Source of the DNA: Cellulophaga sp. 20_2_10
GTDB taxonomy: Bacteria > Bacteroidota > Bacteroidia > Flavobacteriales > Flavobacteriaceae
DNA: 64,000 nucleotides
Assembly (NCBI RefSeq): GCF_023476645.1
Contig: NZ_JAMCOJ010000005.1
Location: forward strand, 62,001 to 126,000
Reading direction: 5' to 3'
How positions within the stretch are numbered: position 1 is the first letter of the stretch; each line of letters starts with the position of its first letter. A program made the position numbers and the translations under genes. Below are positions 8,715 through 18,016 of the stretch, one piece after another. The notes under the pieces were generated by a model. That model was not told the DNA's origin. It did not search any database and saw nothing but the letters and a program-made list of their open reading frames with translations.

Positions 8715-9851
8715 TTAATTATACTTTACTTTCCTTAAAATTCTGAAAGCTTCTTTTAAAGATTGATAAACTTCTTTGTTATACTTTTTAAGTAGTGGCT
8801 TTGCCTTTTCCATTTGCACAAATGCCTCTGGAAAATCATTTAAAAAACAGATTAAATATACATCTGGCAAATGTTTTAAGTCTTCCTCTTCTTGACTGCT
8901 TAACTTTTGTTTTTTATCTAACTTATCTACAATAAAATTGGTAGCATTAAAAATATGATGCAGCCCTTTTTTATTGTATCGCGGCGGTTCAAAAATTAAA
9001 TTACTATGAATAAAATAGGTTCCGTTATCGTTAAAATTTAGAACTACTTTTTCAAACGGATAGTACTTTTGTTCCTTTCCCAAACCTAATTGCACAAATT
9101 CTGTTATAGTAAAAGAATCTTCATTAAAGGCTATTGTTATTTCATCTAAGGTAGAATAAAACAGTTTAACTTGCTCGTTAATTAACTCTATATCTACCCT
9201 AGAATAATACGTTTTATCTTTTGTTATTTTCTGATTACCTGCCCAACAAACCACAAACTGCTCTTTAAAAACTTTATAGTTACTTGTTAAGTTTTTATGC
9301 CTATTATTTATAAAATCTATTACTCCATCTAAAGTTAACTCAATATTATTTTTGGCGTGTTGTTCTATGGTTGCTACAACGTCAGAATTAATATCTTTTA
9401 ATTCTATTCCGTATGCTTTTGGCATACTAATACTGCCCTCTCTAAAAAAGACAGAACCTCCGTAATACTTCCAAATATTTTTACGCAACACACATACCTT
9501 ACCATTAGATTTTATAGTAACCAAACCCACGACTTTGCCCTCTGAAAGCTGAGGAAAAGGTATGTTCTCATAAGAAATTAAGGGAGGATTATCTAGATAC
9601 GCATTTACCAGATTTTGTATTTTACTATCGTCGAAAAAATCTACCCCTACTATTTTATTGTCCTCATCTTCTACACCAATTACAATAAAAGAATTGTTGT
9701 TAGGGTTGCTATTGGCAAGAGCACAAACGTGTTTTAAAAATTTTGCTTTTCCTTCTTTTTGTCCAATGTCTATAAAGCGCTTTTTGTCATAAAAACTATT
9801 CTCGTCATTATGAGCCAGAAGGTTTTTAACTAAAAGACGCTTGTTAATCAT
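8715..9851 (-). CDS. AlbA_2 (Schlafen-type) domain protein
   Basis: A 378-residue protein. Its first third has the AlbA_2 pattern: an acidic-Lys helix (EGKAKFLKHVCALANS, about residues 33-48), then FIVIGVEDEDNKIVGVDFF, SKIQNLVNAYLDNPP and a VGLVTIKS strand. This is the N-terminal nucleic-acid-binding module of 'divergent AAA-4/ATP-binding' proteins. The remainder (about 140-378) has no motif I recognise and ends in a basic helix. It is cytoplasmic. It does not obviously belong to the SPFH operon (91 bp gap). Related proteins act as transcription factors or RNases in stress or defence settings, but nothing here points to either. Confidence 0.7.
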   Translation of the reverse strand: MINKRLLVKNLLAHNDENSFYDKKRFIDIGQKEGKAKFLKHVCALANSNPNNNSFIVIGVEDEDNKIVGVDFFDDSKIQNLVNAYLDNPPLISYENIPFPQLSEGKVVGLVTIKSNGKVCVLRKNIWKYYGGSVFFREGSISMPKAYGIELKDINSDVVATIEQHAKNNIELTLDGVIDFINNRHKNLTSNYKVFKEQFVVCWAGNQKITKDKTYYSRVDIELINEQVKLFYSTLDEITIAFNEDSFTITEFVQLGLGKEQKYYPFEKVVLNFNDNGTYFIHSNLIFEPPRYNKKGLHHIFNATNFIVDKLDKKQKLSSQEEEDLKHLPDVYLICFLNDFPEAFVQMEKAKPLLKKYNKEVYQSLKEAFRILRKVKYN

Positions 9852-9882
9852 TTTTTAAAAATGTTAATTACAAAATAGAAAA

Positions 9883-10644
9883 TCAATTTTTATTTATAAT
9901 TGTACTACTTGCTTGCGCGGTACTCATAACTACCAAATCTGCAATATTTACGTGGTATGGCCTTGTAACCACAAAATGTATAATATCCGCAACATCGTTT
10001 GGTTGTAATGGTTTAAAACCTTGGTAGACTTTAGCTGCTTTTGCTGTATCTCCCTTAAATCTAACCTCACTAAACTCGGTCTCTACCATTCCTGGATTTA
10101 CAGCACCAACTCTAATATTAAACGGATTTAAATCTATACGCATACCTTGGTTTATTGCATCTACCGCATGCTTACTGGCACAGTACACATTACCATTTGG
10201 ATACACCTCTTTCCCTGCTGTAGACCCAATATTTATAATATGTCCGGCTTTTTTAGCTACCATTTTAGGAATTATAGCTTTAGAAACATATAATAAACCT
10301 TTAACATTTATATCTAACATAGCGTCCCAATCTTCTAAACTACCTTCTTGTATAGGCTGTAGACCATGTGCATTACCTGCATTATTTATTAAAATATCTA
10401 CATTAGCAAACTCAAGCGGCAAGCCCTCTATTTGTTCTAAAACTGTAGTTTTGTTACGCACATCAAAATTTAAAGTATGTACCGCAACCTCTTTTTCCAA
10501 CTCTTTTTTAAGCGCATCTAAACGATCTTGTCTACGCCCACAAAGGACTAAGTCTATATTATTTTTTGCGAAAATTTCAGCTGTTGCTTTGCCAATACCA
10601 CTTGTAGCACCAGTTATTAGTGCCACTTTGTTTTTTATGTTCAT
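9883..10644 (-). CDS. Short-chain dehydrogenase/reductase (YdfG-like)
   Basis: A 253-residue classical SDR with the NAD(P)-binding GATSGIGKA (about residues 13-21), NNAGNAHG, catalytic Ser in NIGSTAGKE, and the Tyr-x-x-x-Lys pair in YCASKHAV. The Arg in CGRRQDR after strand two suggests NADP preference. The pattern is closest to the YdfG group of 3-hydroxy acid dehydrogenases (for example serine or 3-hydroxypropionate), although SDR substrates are hard to assign from sequence. It starts 10 bp after the aldo/keto reductase stop, so the two are likely cotranscribed. Confidence 0.87.
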   Translation of the reverse strand: MNIKNKVALITGATSGIGKATAEIFAKNNIDLVLCGRRQDRLDALKKELEKEVAVHTLNFDVRNKTTVLEQIEGLPLEFANVDILINNAGNAHGLQPIQEGSLEDWDAMLDINVKGLLYVSKAIIPKMVAKKAGHIINIGSTAGKEVYPNGNVYCASKHAVDAINQGMRIDLNPFNIRVGAVNPGMVETEFSEVRFKGDTAKAAKVYQGFKPLQPNDVADIIHFVVTRPYHVNIADLVVMSTAQASSTIINKN

Positions 10645-10654
10645 TTTTTATGTT

Positions 10655-11530
10655 TTAAGGAACAGAATGCCCTTGGCTTGCTTCTAATAAAACAAACCAA
10701 TCTTCTAACTCTAAATTAATTTCTAAGGCGTTAATAGCAGCTGTTATACGGTCCGGATTTGCAGTGCCAATTACCGGAAAAACTACGGCCGGGTGTTTTA
10801 ATACCCAAGCCAATAAAAGCTGATCTTCTGTTGCATTGTATTTTTTTGTGAGTCCCTCTAAAGCCTCTTTAATTCTAGTAGTTTTCTCATTTTTCTCTTT
10901 AAAATAAGATCCTAAAGAACTCCAAGCCATTGCCATTCTTTTATTTGTAATGCAATCGTCAAAAGTACCATCGTACATAACCCTATTCTGAGTTAAAGAA
11001 AACTCTACTTGATTCCCTAAAACAGGAACCGCAGTTTCTATCATTTGTATTTGAGATGGCGAAAAATTAGACACTCCAAAATCTATTATTTTACCTTCTT
11101 TTTTTAATTGATAAATAGCTTCTGAAACTTCTAATGGATGCATTAAAGGACTAGGTCTATGTAACAACAAAAAATCTATATAATCAGTTTTTAAATTTTT
11201 TAAAGACTGATTAACAGAATTGATAATATACTCCTTGCTGTATTCATAATGGCCAATTTTATTGCTCCTAGCTTCACAAACATGCTGAATTCCACATTTG
11301 GTGATAAGTTGCATATCTTTTCTAGAAATGCCACTATTTGCAAAGGCAGCACCAAACATAGCCTCATTTGTATAGCCGCCATAAATATCTGCATGATCAA
11401 AAGTAGTTACACCTACAGTTAAGCAATGTTGCATTAATTTAATAATTTCAGATTCAGAAAGTCCTCTGCCCCAGTTTCCCCAGGTCATTGTGCCAGCAAT
11501 AATTCTTGAGTAGTTTTGTGTTGTTTTCAT
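10655..11530 (-). CDS. Aldo/keto reductase (YdhF-like)
   Basis: 291 residues from ATG 11530. A longer frame adds 12 hydrophobic residues from a non-ATG codon and is less likely. The barrel motifs are visible: IIAGTMTWGNWG at the start, catalytic Asp and Tyr in DHADIYGGY, catalytic Lys in ITKCGI, and active-site His in LLLHRPSP. FGVSNFSPSQ and VFPVIGTANPDRI form the NADPH-binding half. The family reduces carbonyl compounds; the GTMTWG start resembles E. coli YdhF. It is the first gene of the pair with the SDR downstream. Confidence 0.88.
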   Translation of the reverse strand: MKTTQNYSRIIAGTMTWGNWGRGLSESEIIKLMQHCLTVGVTTFDHADIYGGYTNEAMFGAAFANSGISRKDMQLITKCGIQHVCEARSNKIGHYEYSKEYIINSVNQSLKNLKTDYIDFLLLHRPSPLMHPLEVSEAIYQLKKEGKIIDFGVSNFSPSQIQMIETAVPVLGNQVEFSLTQNRVMYDGTFDDCITNKRMAMAWSSLGSYFKEKNEKTTRIKEALEGLTKKYNATEDQLLLAWVLKHPAVVFPVIGTANPDRITAAINALEINLELEDWFVLLEASQGHSVP

Positions 11531-11675
11531 AATAGCTGTAAAAGTAAAAAATAAAATCACCACCAAATAACAATAGAAAAGGAATAATATTCCGAAGTGT
11601 TTAATTATATTAATTTTATATTTTAAAGTTTTTTCTTACATTAATGAATGCTTAATATTAACAAATAACTTGGCT

Positions 11676-12035
11676 ATGAAAAATATCACAGTAACACTTT
11701 TATTTTTAACGTCTTTCAATTGCTTTTCTCAACAAGATAATTCTAAAATTGTCCAAGAAATTAAGCAAAGTACTGAATACAAAGAATGGCATTGCTCGTT
11801 ACTAGCCTATGTCCTTTTTAATAACAAAAAGTTTGATCTTACATTAACAAAGAGTTTAAATAAAAGCACATATTATTACATTTTAAATGAGTTAACAGAT
11901 AACAAAATTGAAAAAAGTAATATTTTCAATAAAAAACTATCAACTTATAAAATTCAATTCTCGCCATTAGAAATTGAAACCATCTTTATAAAACCAATTA
12001 TCCAAGAAGCCTCTAACAAATTTAAAGATAGTTAA
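11676..12035 (+). CDS. Small secreted protein of unknown function
   Basis: A 119-residue protein from ATG 11676, with a TTG two codons earlier as a weaker alternative. Residues 1-20 are a Sec signal peptide (MKNITVTLLFLTSFNCFSQQ) cut near FSQ. The mature part is Lys/Asn-rich with no motif I recognise; a Cys in EWHCSLL is followed by aromatic and threonine-rich stretches. It stands alone between a divergent minus-strand gene and the Bat operon. It could be a lineage-specific periplasmic protein. Coding status is supported by the signal peptide and an uninterrupted frame only. Confidence 0.6.
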   Translation: MKNITVTLLFLTSFNCFSQQDNSKIVQEIKQSTEYKEWHCSLLAYVLFNNKKFDLTLTKSLNKSTYYYILNELTDNKIEKSNIFNKKLSTYKIQFSPLEIETIFIKPIIQEASNKFKDS

Positions 12036-12263
12036 CTAGTATTACCTTTCCTCTACAACAACAAACTCTCTTCTACATTTTATAAGGTAAGTTCTGTAAT
12101 TTTTCAGGACAACACCTCTAACTTCCTTTTTTACCGTTCTTGTCTGGTTTTCATAACAGTATGTGAAAATTAGAAATTAATTCCTTAAATAGTTCATAAT
12201 AATAGTAGTATTACGCAACATTTAACCTATTATTAACAGCAGAAACGCAAATAAATTTAGATT

Positions 12264-12293
12264 TTGCGTGTTATTAAATACTTTTATATTTTG
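12264..12293 (+). promoter_or_regulatory. Candidate promoter of the Bat operon
   Basis: A TTG at 12264-12266 is followed after 18 bases by TATATTTTG (12285-12293). This is one inserted T away from the Bacteroidota -7 consensus TAnnTTTG and has correct -33/-7 spacing. It lies 21 bp before the moxR start. The rest of the 279-bp gap upstream shows no other structure I can support. Confidence 0.4.
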
Positions 12294-12314
12294 CACAACA
12301 ATTTTTAATGGCTT

Positions 12315-13316
12315 ATGGAAGAAAATACTACAGTAGATATTAGTGCGGTTAATGAGAAGATAGCTCAAGAAAGTGCTTTTATAGATCTACTAATGCTAGA
12401 GATGAACAAAGTAATTGTGGGTCAAAAGCATATGGTAGAACGCCTACTAATTGGGTTGCTTGGTCAAGGTCACATTTTATTAGAAGGTGTTCCCGGACTA
12501 GCTAAAACACTTGCAATTAACACGTTATCTAAAGCCGTAAAAGGCAAGTTTAGTAGAATACAATTTACACCAGATCTTTTACCTGCAGATGTTGTAGGTA
12601 CAATGATTTTTAATATGAAAGAGAATGATTTCTCTATTAAGAAAGGTCCAATTTTTGCAAATTTTGTTTTAGCTGATGAAATTAACAGGGCTCCTGCAAA
12701 AGTACAATCAGCTTTACTAGAGGCAATGCAAGAAAAGCAAGTTACTATTGGGGATCAAACTTTTGTTTTAGAAAAGCCCTTTTTAGTAATGGCTACCCAA
12801 AACCCAGTAGAGCAAGAAGGTACTTACCCATTGCCAGAAGCACAGGTTGACCGTTTTATGTTAAAAACAGTAATTGATTATCCTAAATTAAACGAGGAAC
12901 AATTAATTATGCGTCAAAACTTAAAAGGTTCTTATGACGAGGTTAAGCCAGTAGTCACTGTACAGCAAATCTTAAATGCACAAAAAGCAGTTAGGGAAGT
13001 CTATATGGATGAGAAGATTGAAAAATACATCTTAGACATAATTTTTGCTACTCGTTACCCAGAAAAATACAATCTAGAAAGCTTAAAGCCACTTATTAGT
13101 TTTGGAGCATCCCCGCGTGGTAGTATAAATTTAGCTACTGCAGCAAAATGTTATGCTTTTATAAAACGTAGAGGTTATGTTATTCCTGAAGATGTTAGAG
13201 CAATTGTGCATGATGTTTTAAGACACAGAATTGGAATTACATATGAGGCTGAAGCAGAAAATATTACTTCTGAAGAAATCATTAACAAGATTATAAACGA
13301 AGTAGAAGTGCCTTAA
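12315..13316 (+). CDS. moxR: MoxR-family AAA+ ATPase, first gene of the Bat operon
   Basis: A 333-residue AAA+ ATPase with Walker A in EGVPGLAKT (about residue 59), Walker B in LADEINRA, the sensor ATQNPVEQEGTYPLPEAQ and an arginine-rich lid (SFGASPRGSINLA). MoxR ATPases act as chaperones that load or mature partner proteins carrying von Willebrand factor A (VWA) domains. Three such partners follow in the same operon. Length and motif order match the family. The next gene starts 92 bp downstream on the same strand. Confidence 0.94.
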   Translation: MEENTTVDISAVNEKIAQESAFIDLLMLEMNKVIVGQKHMVERLLIGLLGQGHILLEGVPGLAKTLAINTLSKAVKGKFSRIQFTPDLLPADVVGTMIFNMKENDFSIKKGPIFANFVLADEINRAPAKVQSALLEAMQEKQVTIGDQTFVLEKPFLVMATQNPVEQEGTYPLPEAQVDRFMLKTVIDYPKLNEEQLIMRQNLKGSYDEVKPVVTVQQILNAQKAVREVYMDEKIEKYILDIIFATRYPEKYNLESLKPLISFGASPRGSINLATAAKCYAFIKRRGYVIPEDVRAIVHDVLRHRIGITYEAEAENITSEEIINKIINEVEVP

Positions 13317-13408
13317 ATCAGTCGTCAGTTATTATATCGCAGTTGCTTTTTTGTTTACATTTTAAACACAGTAACTGAACCTTGTTAATGTACACTGCAA
13401 TCTGAGAA

Positions 13409-14275
13409 ATGGATACTAAAGAATTACTTAAAAAAGTTCGTAAAATTGAGATAAAGACGAGACGTCTTTCCAACCATATTTTTGGCGGGGAATACCACTC
13501 TACGTTTAAAGGACGTGGTATGACGTTTAGTGAGGTACGCCAATACCAATTTGGAGACGATGTGCGCGCCATAGATTGGAACGTAACAGCACGTTATAAC
13601 GAGCCATACATTAAGGTTTTTGAAGAAGAACGAGAACTTACAATGATGCTTATGGTAGATGTAAGTGGATCTGAAAACTTTGGAACTACCAATCAATTTA
13701 AAAAAGATGTTGTTACAGAAATATCTGCTACACTCGCCTTTTCTGCATTGCAAAATAATGACAAGGTTGGGTTAATCTTATTTTCTGATCAAGTAGAACT
13801 TTTTATTCCGCCTAAAAAAGGAAAAAGTCACGCACTACGTATTATTAGAGAACTTTTAGAGTTTAAACCTAAAAGCACTAAAACCAACTTAACAGAAGCT
13901 TTAAAGTATTTAACCAACGTAATGAAAAAGAAAGCCATTGTTTTTGTGCTATCAGATTTTATTACCGAAGATTATTTACAAACCCTGCGTATAACGGGTA
14001 AAAAACATGATGTTACTGGCATACGCATTTATGATGAGCGAGAAGAAACGATACCTAATATTGGTATGGTACAAATGCAAGATGCAGAGACTGGAGCTAT
14101 ACAACTAGTTAATACACAATCTAAAAAAGTAAGACTAGCTTACGGTAAACATTACCAAGACAAAGTGACTTATTTTAAAGAAACATTTACCAAATCTGGT
14201 TGTGGAACACTAAGCTGTAGAGTAGATGAGAGTTATGTTAAAAAATTATTAGGCTATTTTAAGCGAAGAGGATAA
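13409..14275 (+). CDS. DUF58 protein with VWA-like fold
   Basis: A 288-residue soluble protein. The DUF58 signature is clear: GRGMTFSEVRQYQFGDDVRAIDWNVTARYNEPYIK is approximated over residues about 33-67, and is followed by a VWA-like metal site (MLMVDVSGSENFG, residues about 77-89). MoxR-DUF58 pairs are universal in these operons, where the DUF58 protein is a presumed MoxR client. It lies on the cytoplasmic side and has no membrane segment. Its stop TAA overlaps the next start by one base (TAATG), indicating translational coupling. Confidence 0.9.
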   Translation: MDTKELLKKVRKIEIKTRRLSNHIFGGEYHSTFKGRGMTFSEVRQYQFGDDVRAIDWNVTARYNEPYIKVFEEERELTMMLMVDVSGSENFGTTNQFKKDVVTEISATLAFSALQNNDKVGLILFSDQVELFIPPKKGKSHALRIIRELLEFKPKSTKTNLTEALKYLTNVMKKKAIVFVLSDFITEDYLQTLRITGKKHDVTGIRIYDEREETIPNIGMVQMQDAETGAIQLVNTQSKKVRLAYGKHYQDKVTYFKETFTKSGCGTLSCRVDESYVKKLLGYFKRRG

Positions 14276-15948
14276 TGACAATTATTAAAGATCAAATAAA
14301 GAATAATAGTAACACATTGCTAAAAACAATGTGCGCCCTAGTGTGTCTTTTTTTAGGTTCGTTTACTAGCTACTCGCAAAATAAACCAAAAGTAACGGCA
14401 GACATAGACACCACTGCAATAAGAATTGGCGAACAAATAAAGTACACCATTTTAGTAGATGCCGATTCTACAGCACAAGTTATATTTCCTGAAGACCAAA
14501 CCTTTTCTCCTTTAGAAATGGTTGAAGCATTAGAAATAGACACTACAAAATACAAAGATCGTATAACTCTACAACGTGCGTATGCATTAACTCAGTTCGA
14601 TTCAGGTGCATACACAATACCAAGACAACGTATAGATGTAAACGGACAAGCTTTTTTCACAGACTCTTTAAGAGTACATGTTGGCACAGTTAAAGTAGAT
14701 ACTTTTGCTCAAAAAATGTACGACATAAAGCCACTTATAGAAGTGCAAAAACCATCTACATTTCCTTGGGTACTTGTTTCTATAATTGCGGTAAGCTTGT
14801 TACTTGTTGTCTTTTTAATCTATTGGTTTATTCTACGAAAAAAGCCTTTAACTGAACAAGAAAAAATAGCATTATTACCTCCATATGATCGGGCTTTAAT
14901 AGAACTTAAAAAATTAGAGAATTCTAAATATATTATTCAGGATGAATACAAAGAGTATTATTCTGAACTTACTACAATTGTACGTTCTTATTTAGAAGAA
15001 GATGTAAAAATATCTGCTCTAGAAAGCACAACAGATCAGCTTATAAGCAAATTAGAAATGCTTAAAGATGCCGGACAGCTTAAATTAGACAACGATACAA
15101 TCTCACAATTTAAGCGTGTTTTACAAACTGCCGATTTGGTAAAGTTTGCTAAGAAAAAACCAGAAACGTCTATTGCAGAGCAAGACCGTATGGCTATTGC
15201 ACAAATTGTAGAAAAAACACACGAAGCTTTACCAGAACCTACAAAAGAAGAATTGCTTAAGAATGAGGAATACTTAGAAGAACAGGCTCGTAAAAAAGAA
15301 AAGAAAAAATGGATTATTGCCATTGCTACTTTTGTTGGCGTATTGCTAATTGCTACTGGTGTTCTTGTAAAAGTTTATGGTTTTAAAACGGTTAAAGACA
15401 CCGCTTTTGGTCATCCTGTTAAAGAGCTTCTAGAAAGTGACTGGGTACAGAGTTCTTATGGCTACCCACCAATACACATACAAACACCTAAGGTATTGTC
15501 TAGACAAACTGTTGATTTACCTGAAGAAGCAAAAGCTGTTATTAAAGAACTACAATTGTTTACATATAATAGCAACAACACGTTATTTGCTGTTAGCGTT
15601 TCATCATCAACTTTTGTAAATCCAGAAACAGACCCAGATTTTAATCAGGTTGCTGAAAAAGTCTTACAACAACTAGAGGCTTCTGGCGCTAAAAATATCA
15701 CAACAAAACAAGAAGAATTTACAACCTTTATATCAGAATCTAAAGGATTAAAAATATATGGTTCAGGCAAATTTAAATCCCCTAAATCTGATGAATTGGT
15801 TAACGGAGAATACGCTTTAATTTGTTTTGGAGGCAAAGGTTTTCAGCAGCAAATACTTATCACTTATTTAGCAGACGATAGCTATTCTAAAGAAATTGCA
15901 GACCGTATTTTTAATTCAATTGAAGTTAAAGAAGATAAAAAAGAATAA
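14275..15948 (+). CDS. Bat operon membrane protein with BatD-like exterior domain
   Basis: A 557-residue protein. An N-terminal hydrophobic segment (about 19-35, ending SYSQ) serves as signal sequence. An Ig-like domain similar to BatD (TAIRIGEQIKYTILVDAD, GAYTIPRQRIDV) follows to about residue 155. A transmembrane helix (about 163-185) leads into a cytoplasmic helical region that starts LPPYDRALIELKKLE, as in BatD C-terminal halves. A Lys-rich stretch precedes a second transmembrane helix (about 343-365), and a further soluble domain ends the protein. It may link the MoxR/DUF58 module to the Bat VWA proteins. The extra C-terminal domain is not one I can name. Confidence 0.75.
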   Translation: MTIIKDQIKNNSNTLLKTMCALVCLFLGSFTSYSQNKPKVTADIDTTAIRIGEQIKYTILVDADSTAQVIFPEDQTFSPLEMVEALEIDTTKYKDRITLQRAYALTQFDSGAYTIPRQRIDVNGQAFFTDSLRVHVGTVKVDTFAQKMYDIKPLIEVQKPSTFPWVLVSIIAVSLLLVVFLIYWFILRKKPLTEQEKIALLPPYDRALIELKKLENSKYIIQDEYKEYYSELTTIVRSYLEEDVKISALESTTDQLISKLEMLKDAGQLKLDNDTISQFKRVLQTADLVKFAKKKPETSIAEQDRMAIAQIVEKTHEALPEPTKEELLKNEEYLEEQARKKEKKKWIIAIATFVGVLLIATGVLVKVYGFKTVKDTAFGHPVKELLESDWVQSSYGYPPIHIQTPKVLSRQTVDLPEEAKAVIKELQLFTYNSNNTLFAVSVSSSTFVNPETDPDFNQVAEKVLQQLEASGAKNITTKQEEFTTFISESKGLKIYGSGKFKSPKSDELVNGEYALICFGGKGFQQQILITYLADDSYSKEIADRIFNSIEVKEDKKE

Positions 15949-16947
15949 ATGTTAGAGAATATCACTTTTGCTAATCCACAGCTTTTTTGGTTGCTATTAT
16001 TGCTACCCTTGGCTATGCTATGGTATTTCTTTAAACGCAAAGAAGAAACTGCTGCTTTAAAAATATCTAGCACTAAAGGTTTTACCGATACTAGTATTTT
16101 AGTCAAGCTAAAGCCACTGCTTTTTATATTTCGTTTGTTGGCTTTGGCGGCCATTATAACTGCTTTAGCAAGACCGCAAACTAAAGATGTATCTACCAGA
16201 ACAAAAACTACTAAAGGTATAGACATTGTTATGGCTATAGATGTATCTTCTAGTATGTTGGCTAGAGATTTAAAGCCCGACAGGTTAACTGCTCTTAAAC
16301 AAGTTGCTGCAAAATTTATTAAAAAGAGACCCAACGACCGTATTGGCTTGGTAGCTTATGCTGGCGAAAGTTATACAAAAACACCAATTACTAGTGACAA
16401 GTCTATAGTACTATCTTCCTTAAGACAAATTACACACGGACAGTTAGAGGATGGTACTGCAATTGGCATGGGGTTAGCAACTGCGGTAAACAGATTAAAA
16501 GACAGCAAGTCTAAAAGTAAAGTTATAATTCTGCTTACAGATGGTGTAAATAATTCTGGTTTTATAGAGCCAAAAACTGCTGCAGATTTAGCTGTAGAAT
16601 ACAAGATAAAAACCTACACTATTGGCCTAGGTACAAATGGAAATGCATTAACGCCTATTGCTTTTAATCCAGACCACACCTATAGATATGGAATGAGGCA
16701 AGTAGAGATTGACGAAAAATTACTTGAAGAAATAGCACAAGTTACAGGCGGAAAATATTTTAGAGCCACTGACAACAAAAAGTTAGCTGCTATTTATGAT
16801 GAAATTAATAAGCTAGAAAAAACAGATATAGAAGAAATTAAATACACCAATTTTGAAGAGAAATTTAGACCTCTAATTCTTTTGGCTTGTATTTTGCTTT
16901 TACTAGAATGGGTAATGCGCAACACATTATTTAGAAGTTTTATCTAA
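15949..16947 (+). CDS. batA: BatA, membrane-anchored VWA protein
   Basis: A 332-residue protein with two N-terminal transmembrane segments (about 8-27 and 55-77), a VWA domain, and a C-terminal membrane helix (about 308-328). The MIDAS metal site is intact: DVSSSM (about residue 95), the Thr in GTAIGMG, and the Asp in LLTDGVNNSG. It belongs to the Bacteroides aerotolerance Bat family, where VWA proteins at the inner membrane assemble with TPR partners. It starts directly after the upstream stop (TAAATG), a coupled junction. Confidence 0.92.
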   Translation: MLENITFANPQLFWLLLLLPLAMLWYFFKRKEETAALKISSTKGFTDTSILVKLKPLLFIFRLLALAAIITALARPQTKDVSTRTKTTKGIDIVMAIDVSSSMLARDLKPDRLTALKQVAAKFIKKRPNDRIGLVAYAGESYTKTPITSDKSIVLSSLRQITHGQLEDGTAIGMGLATAVNRLKDSKSKSKVIILLTDGVNNSGFIEPKTAADLAVEYKIKTYTIGLGTNGNALTPIAFNPDHTYRYGMRQVEIDEKLLEEIAQVTGGKYFRATDNKKLAAIYDEINKLEKTDIEEIKYTNFEEKFRPLILLACILLLLEWVMRNTLFRSFI

Positions 16948-16969
16948 ACAATAAGATTAAGAAAGACAA

Positions 16970-18016
16970 ATGATACAAATAGACGAAAAATCATATTTCT
17001 ATTTACTTTTCATCATTCCTGTAATGGTGATCATCTTTGTGCTGCTCCTAATCTGGAAAAAAAGAGCACAAAAGAAATTTGCTAATTCTTATTTATTAAA
17101 AAGGTTAACTCCAACAAAATCTAGCTTTAAATCAATCTTAAAGTTTATTGTTTTTATTCTAGGCTTAACATTATTAATTATAGGTTTAACAAACCCTAAG
17201 ATTGGAACAACGCTAGAAACAGTAAAAAGAGAAGGTGTAGATATTGTATTTGCCGTAGATGTATCTAAAAGTATGTTGGCAGAAGATATAGCGCCAAGTA
17301 GATTAGCAAAAGCAAAACGTATAGTATCAGAAGTTATATCACAACTTGGCAGCGACCGTATTGGCATTATAGCCTATGCAGGGCAAGCGTATCCCCAGTT
17401 ACCAATTACAACAGATTATGGTGCTGCAAAAATGTTTTTACAAGGTTTAAACACCGATATGCTTTCTTCTCAAGGTACAGCTATAAACCAAGCGTTAGAT
17501 TTAGCATCTACCTATTATGATGATGACGAACAAACCAACAGAGTTTTGTTTATTATTTCTGACGGAGAAGACCATTCTGAAGGTTCTACAACAGGTTCTG
17601 TAGAAAAAGCAGTAGACCAAGGTATTAAAATATTTACCATTGGTGTTGGGTCTGAAAAAGGTGCGCCAATTCCTATAAAAAGAAACGGTGTTTTAGAAAG
17701 TCTTAAAAAAGATTTACAAGGTGATGTTGTTATTACCAAACTAAACAAAGATGTTCTAGAGGATATTGCAGATGATGGAAACGGACAATATATAGATGGC
17801 ACAAATACTGAAGCTGCTGTAAAAATTATAAAGGAAGAATTAAATAAAATGGATAAAACCGAGTTTGAAGCCAAACAATTTTCTGAGTACAAAGACCAGT
17901 TTCAATGGTTTATTGGTGCAGGATTGTTTTTCTTGTTTTTAGACATTTTTCTTTTAGACCGAAAAACAAAATGGCTTCAAAAACTTAATTTGTTTAACGA
18001 AAAAGAAGTAGAATAA
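16970..18016 (+). CDS. batB: BatB, membrane-anchored VWA protein
   Basis: A 348-residue paralogue of BatA. It has N-terminal membrane helices (about 9-28 and 57-77), a VWA domain with an intact MIDAS site (DVSKSMLAEDIAPSR at about residue 93, GTAINQAL, IISDGEDHSEG) and a C-terminal helix (about 309-327). Its order after batA and before the TPR gene batC matches the Bacteroidota Bat operon. It probably pairs with BatA in the inner membrane. The following gene begins directly after the stop codon, again TAAATG. Confidence 0.92.
   Translation: MIQIDEKSYFYLLFIIPVMVIIFVLLLIWKKRAQKKFANSYLLKRLTPTKSSFKSILKFIVFILGLTLLIIGLTNPKIGTTLETVKREGVDIVFAVDVSKSMLAEDIAPSRLAKAKRIVSEVISQLGSDRIGIIAYAGQAYPQLPITTDYGAAKMFLQGLNTDMLSSQGTAINQALDLASTYYDDDEQTNRVLFIISDGEDHSEGSTTGSVEKAVDQGIKIFTIGVGSEKGAPIPIKRNGVLESLKKDLQGDVVITKLNKDVLEDIADDGNGQYIDGTNTEAAVKIIKEELNKMDKTEFEAKQFSEYKDQFQWFIGAGLFFLFLDIFLLDRKTKWLQKLNLFNEKEVE

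Noticed and set aside
8715-9851. AlbA_2 gene as part of a defence island
   Set aside because: Neighbouring genes are metabolic or membrane-related and no mobile or nuclease genes are near.
14681-14698. TTGGCAC on the plus strand, resembling a -24 box
   Set aside because: It is inside the coding region of the BatD-like gene and lacks a TTGC at the -12 distance.
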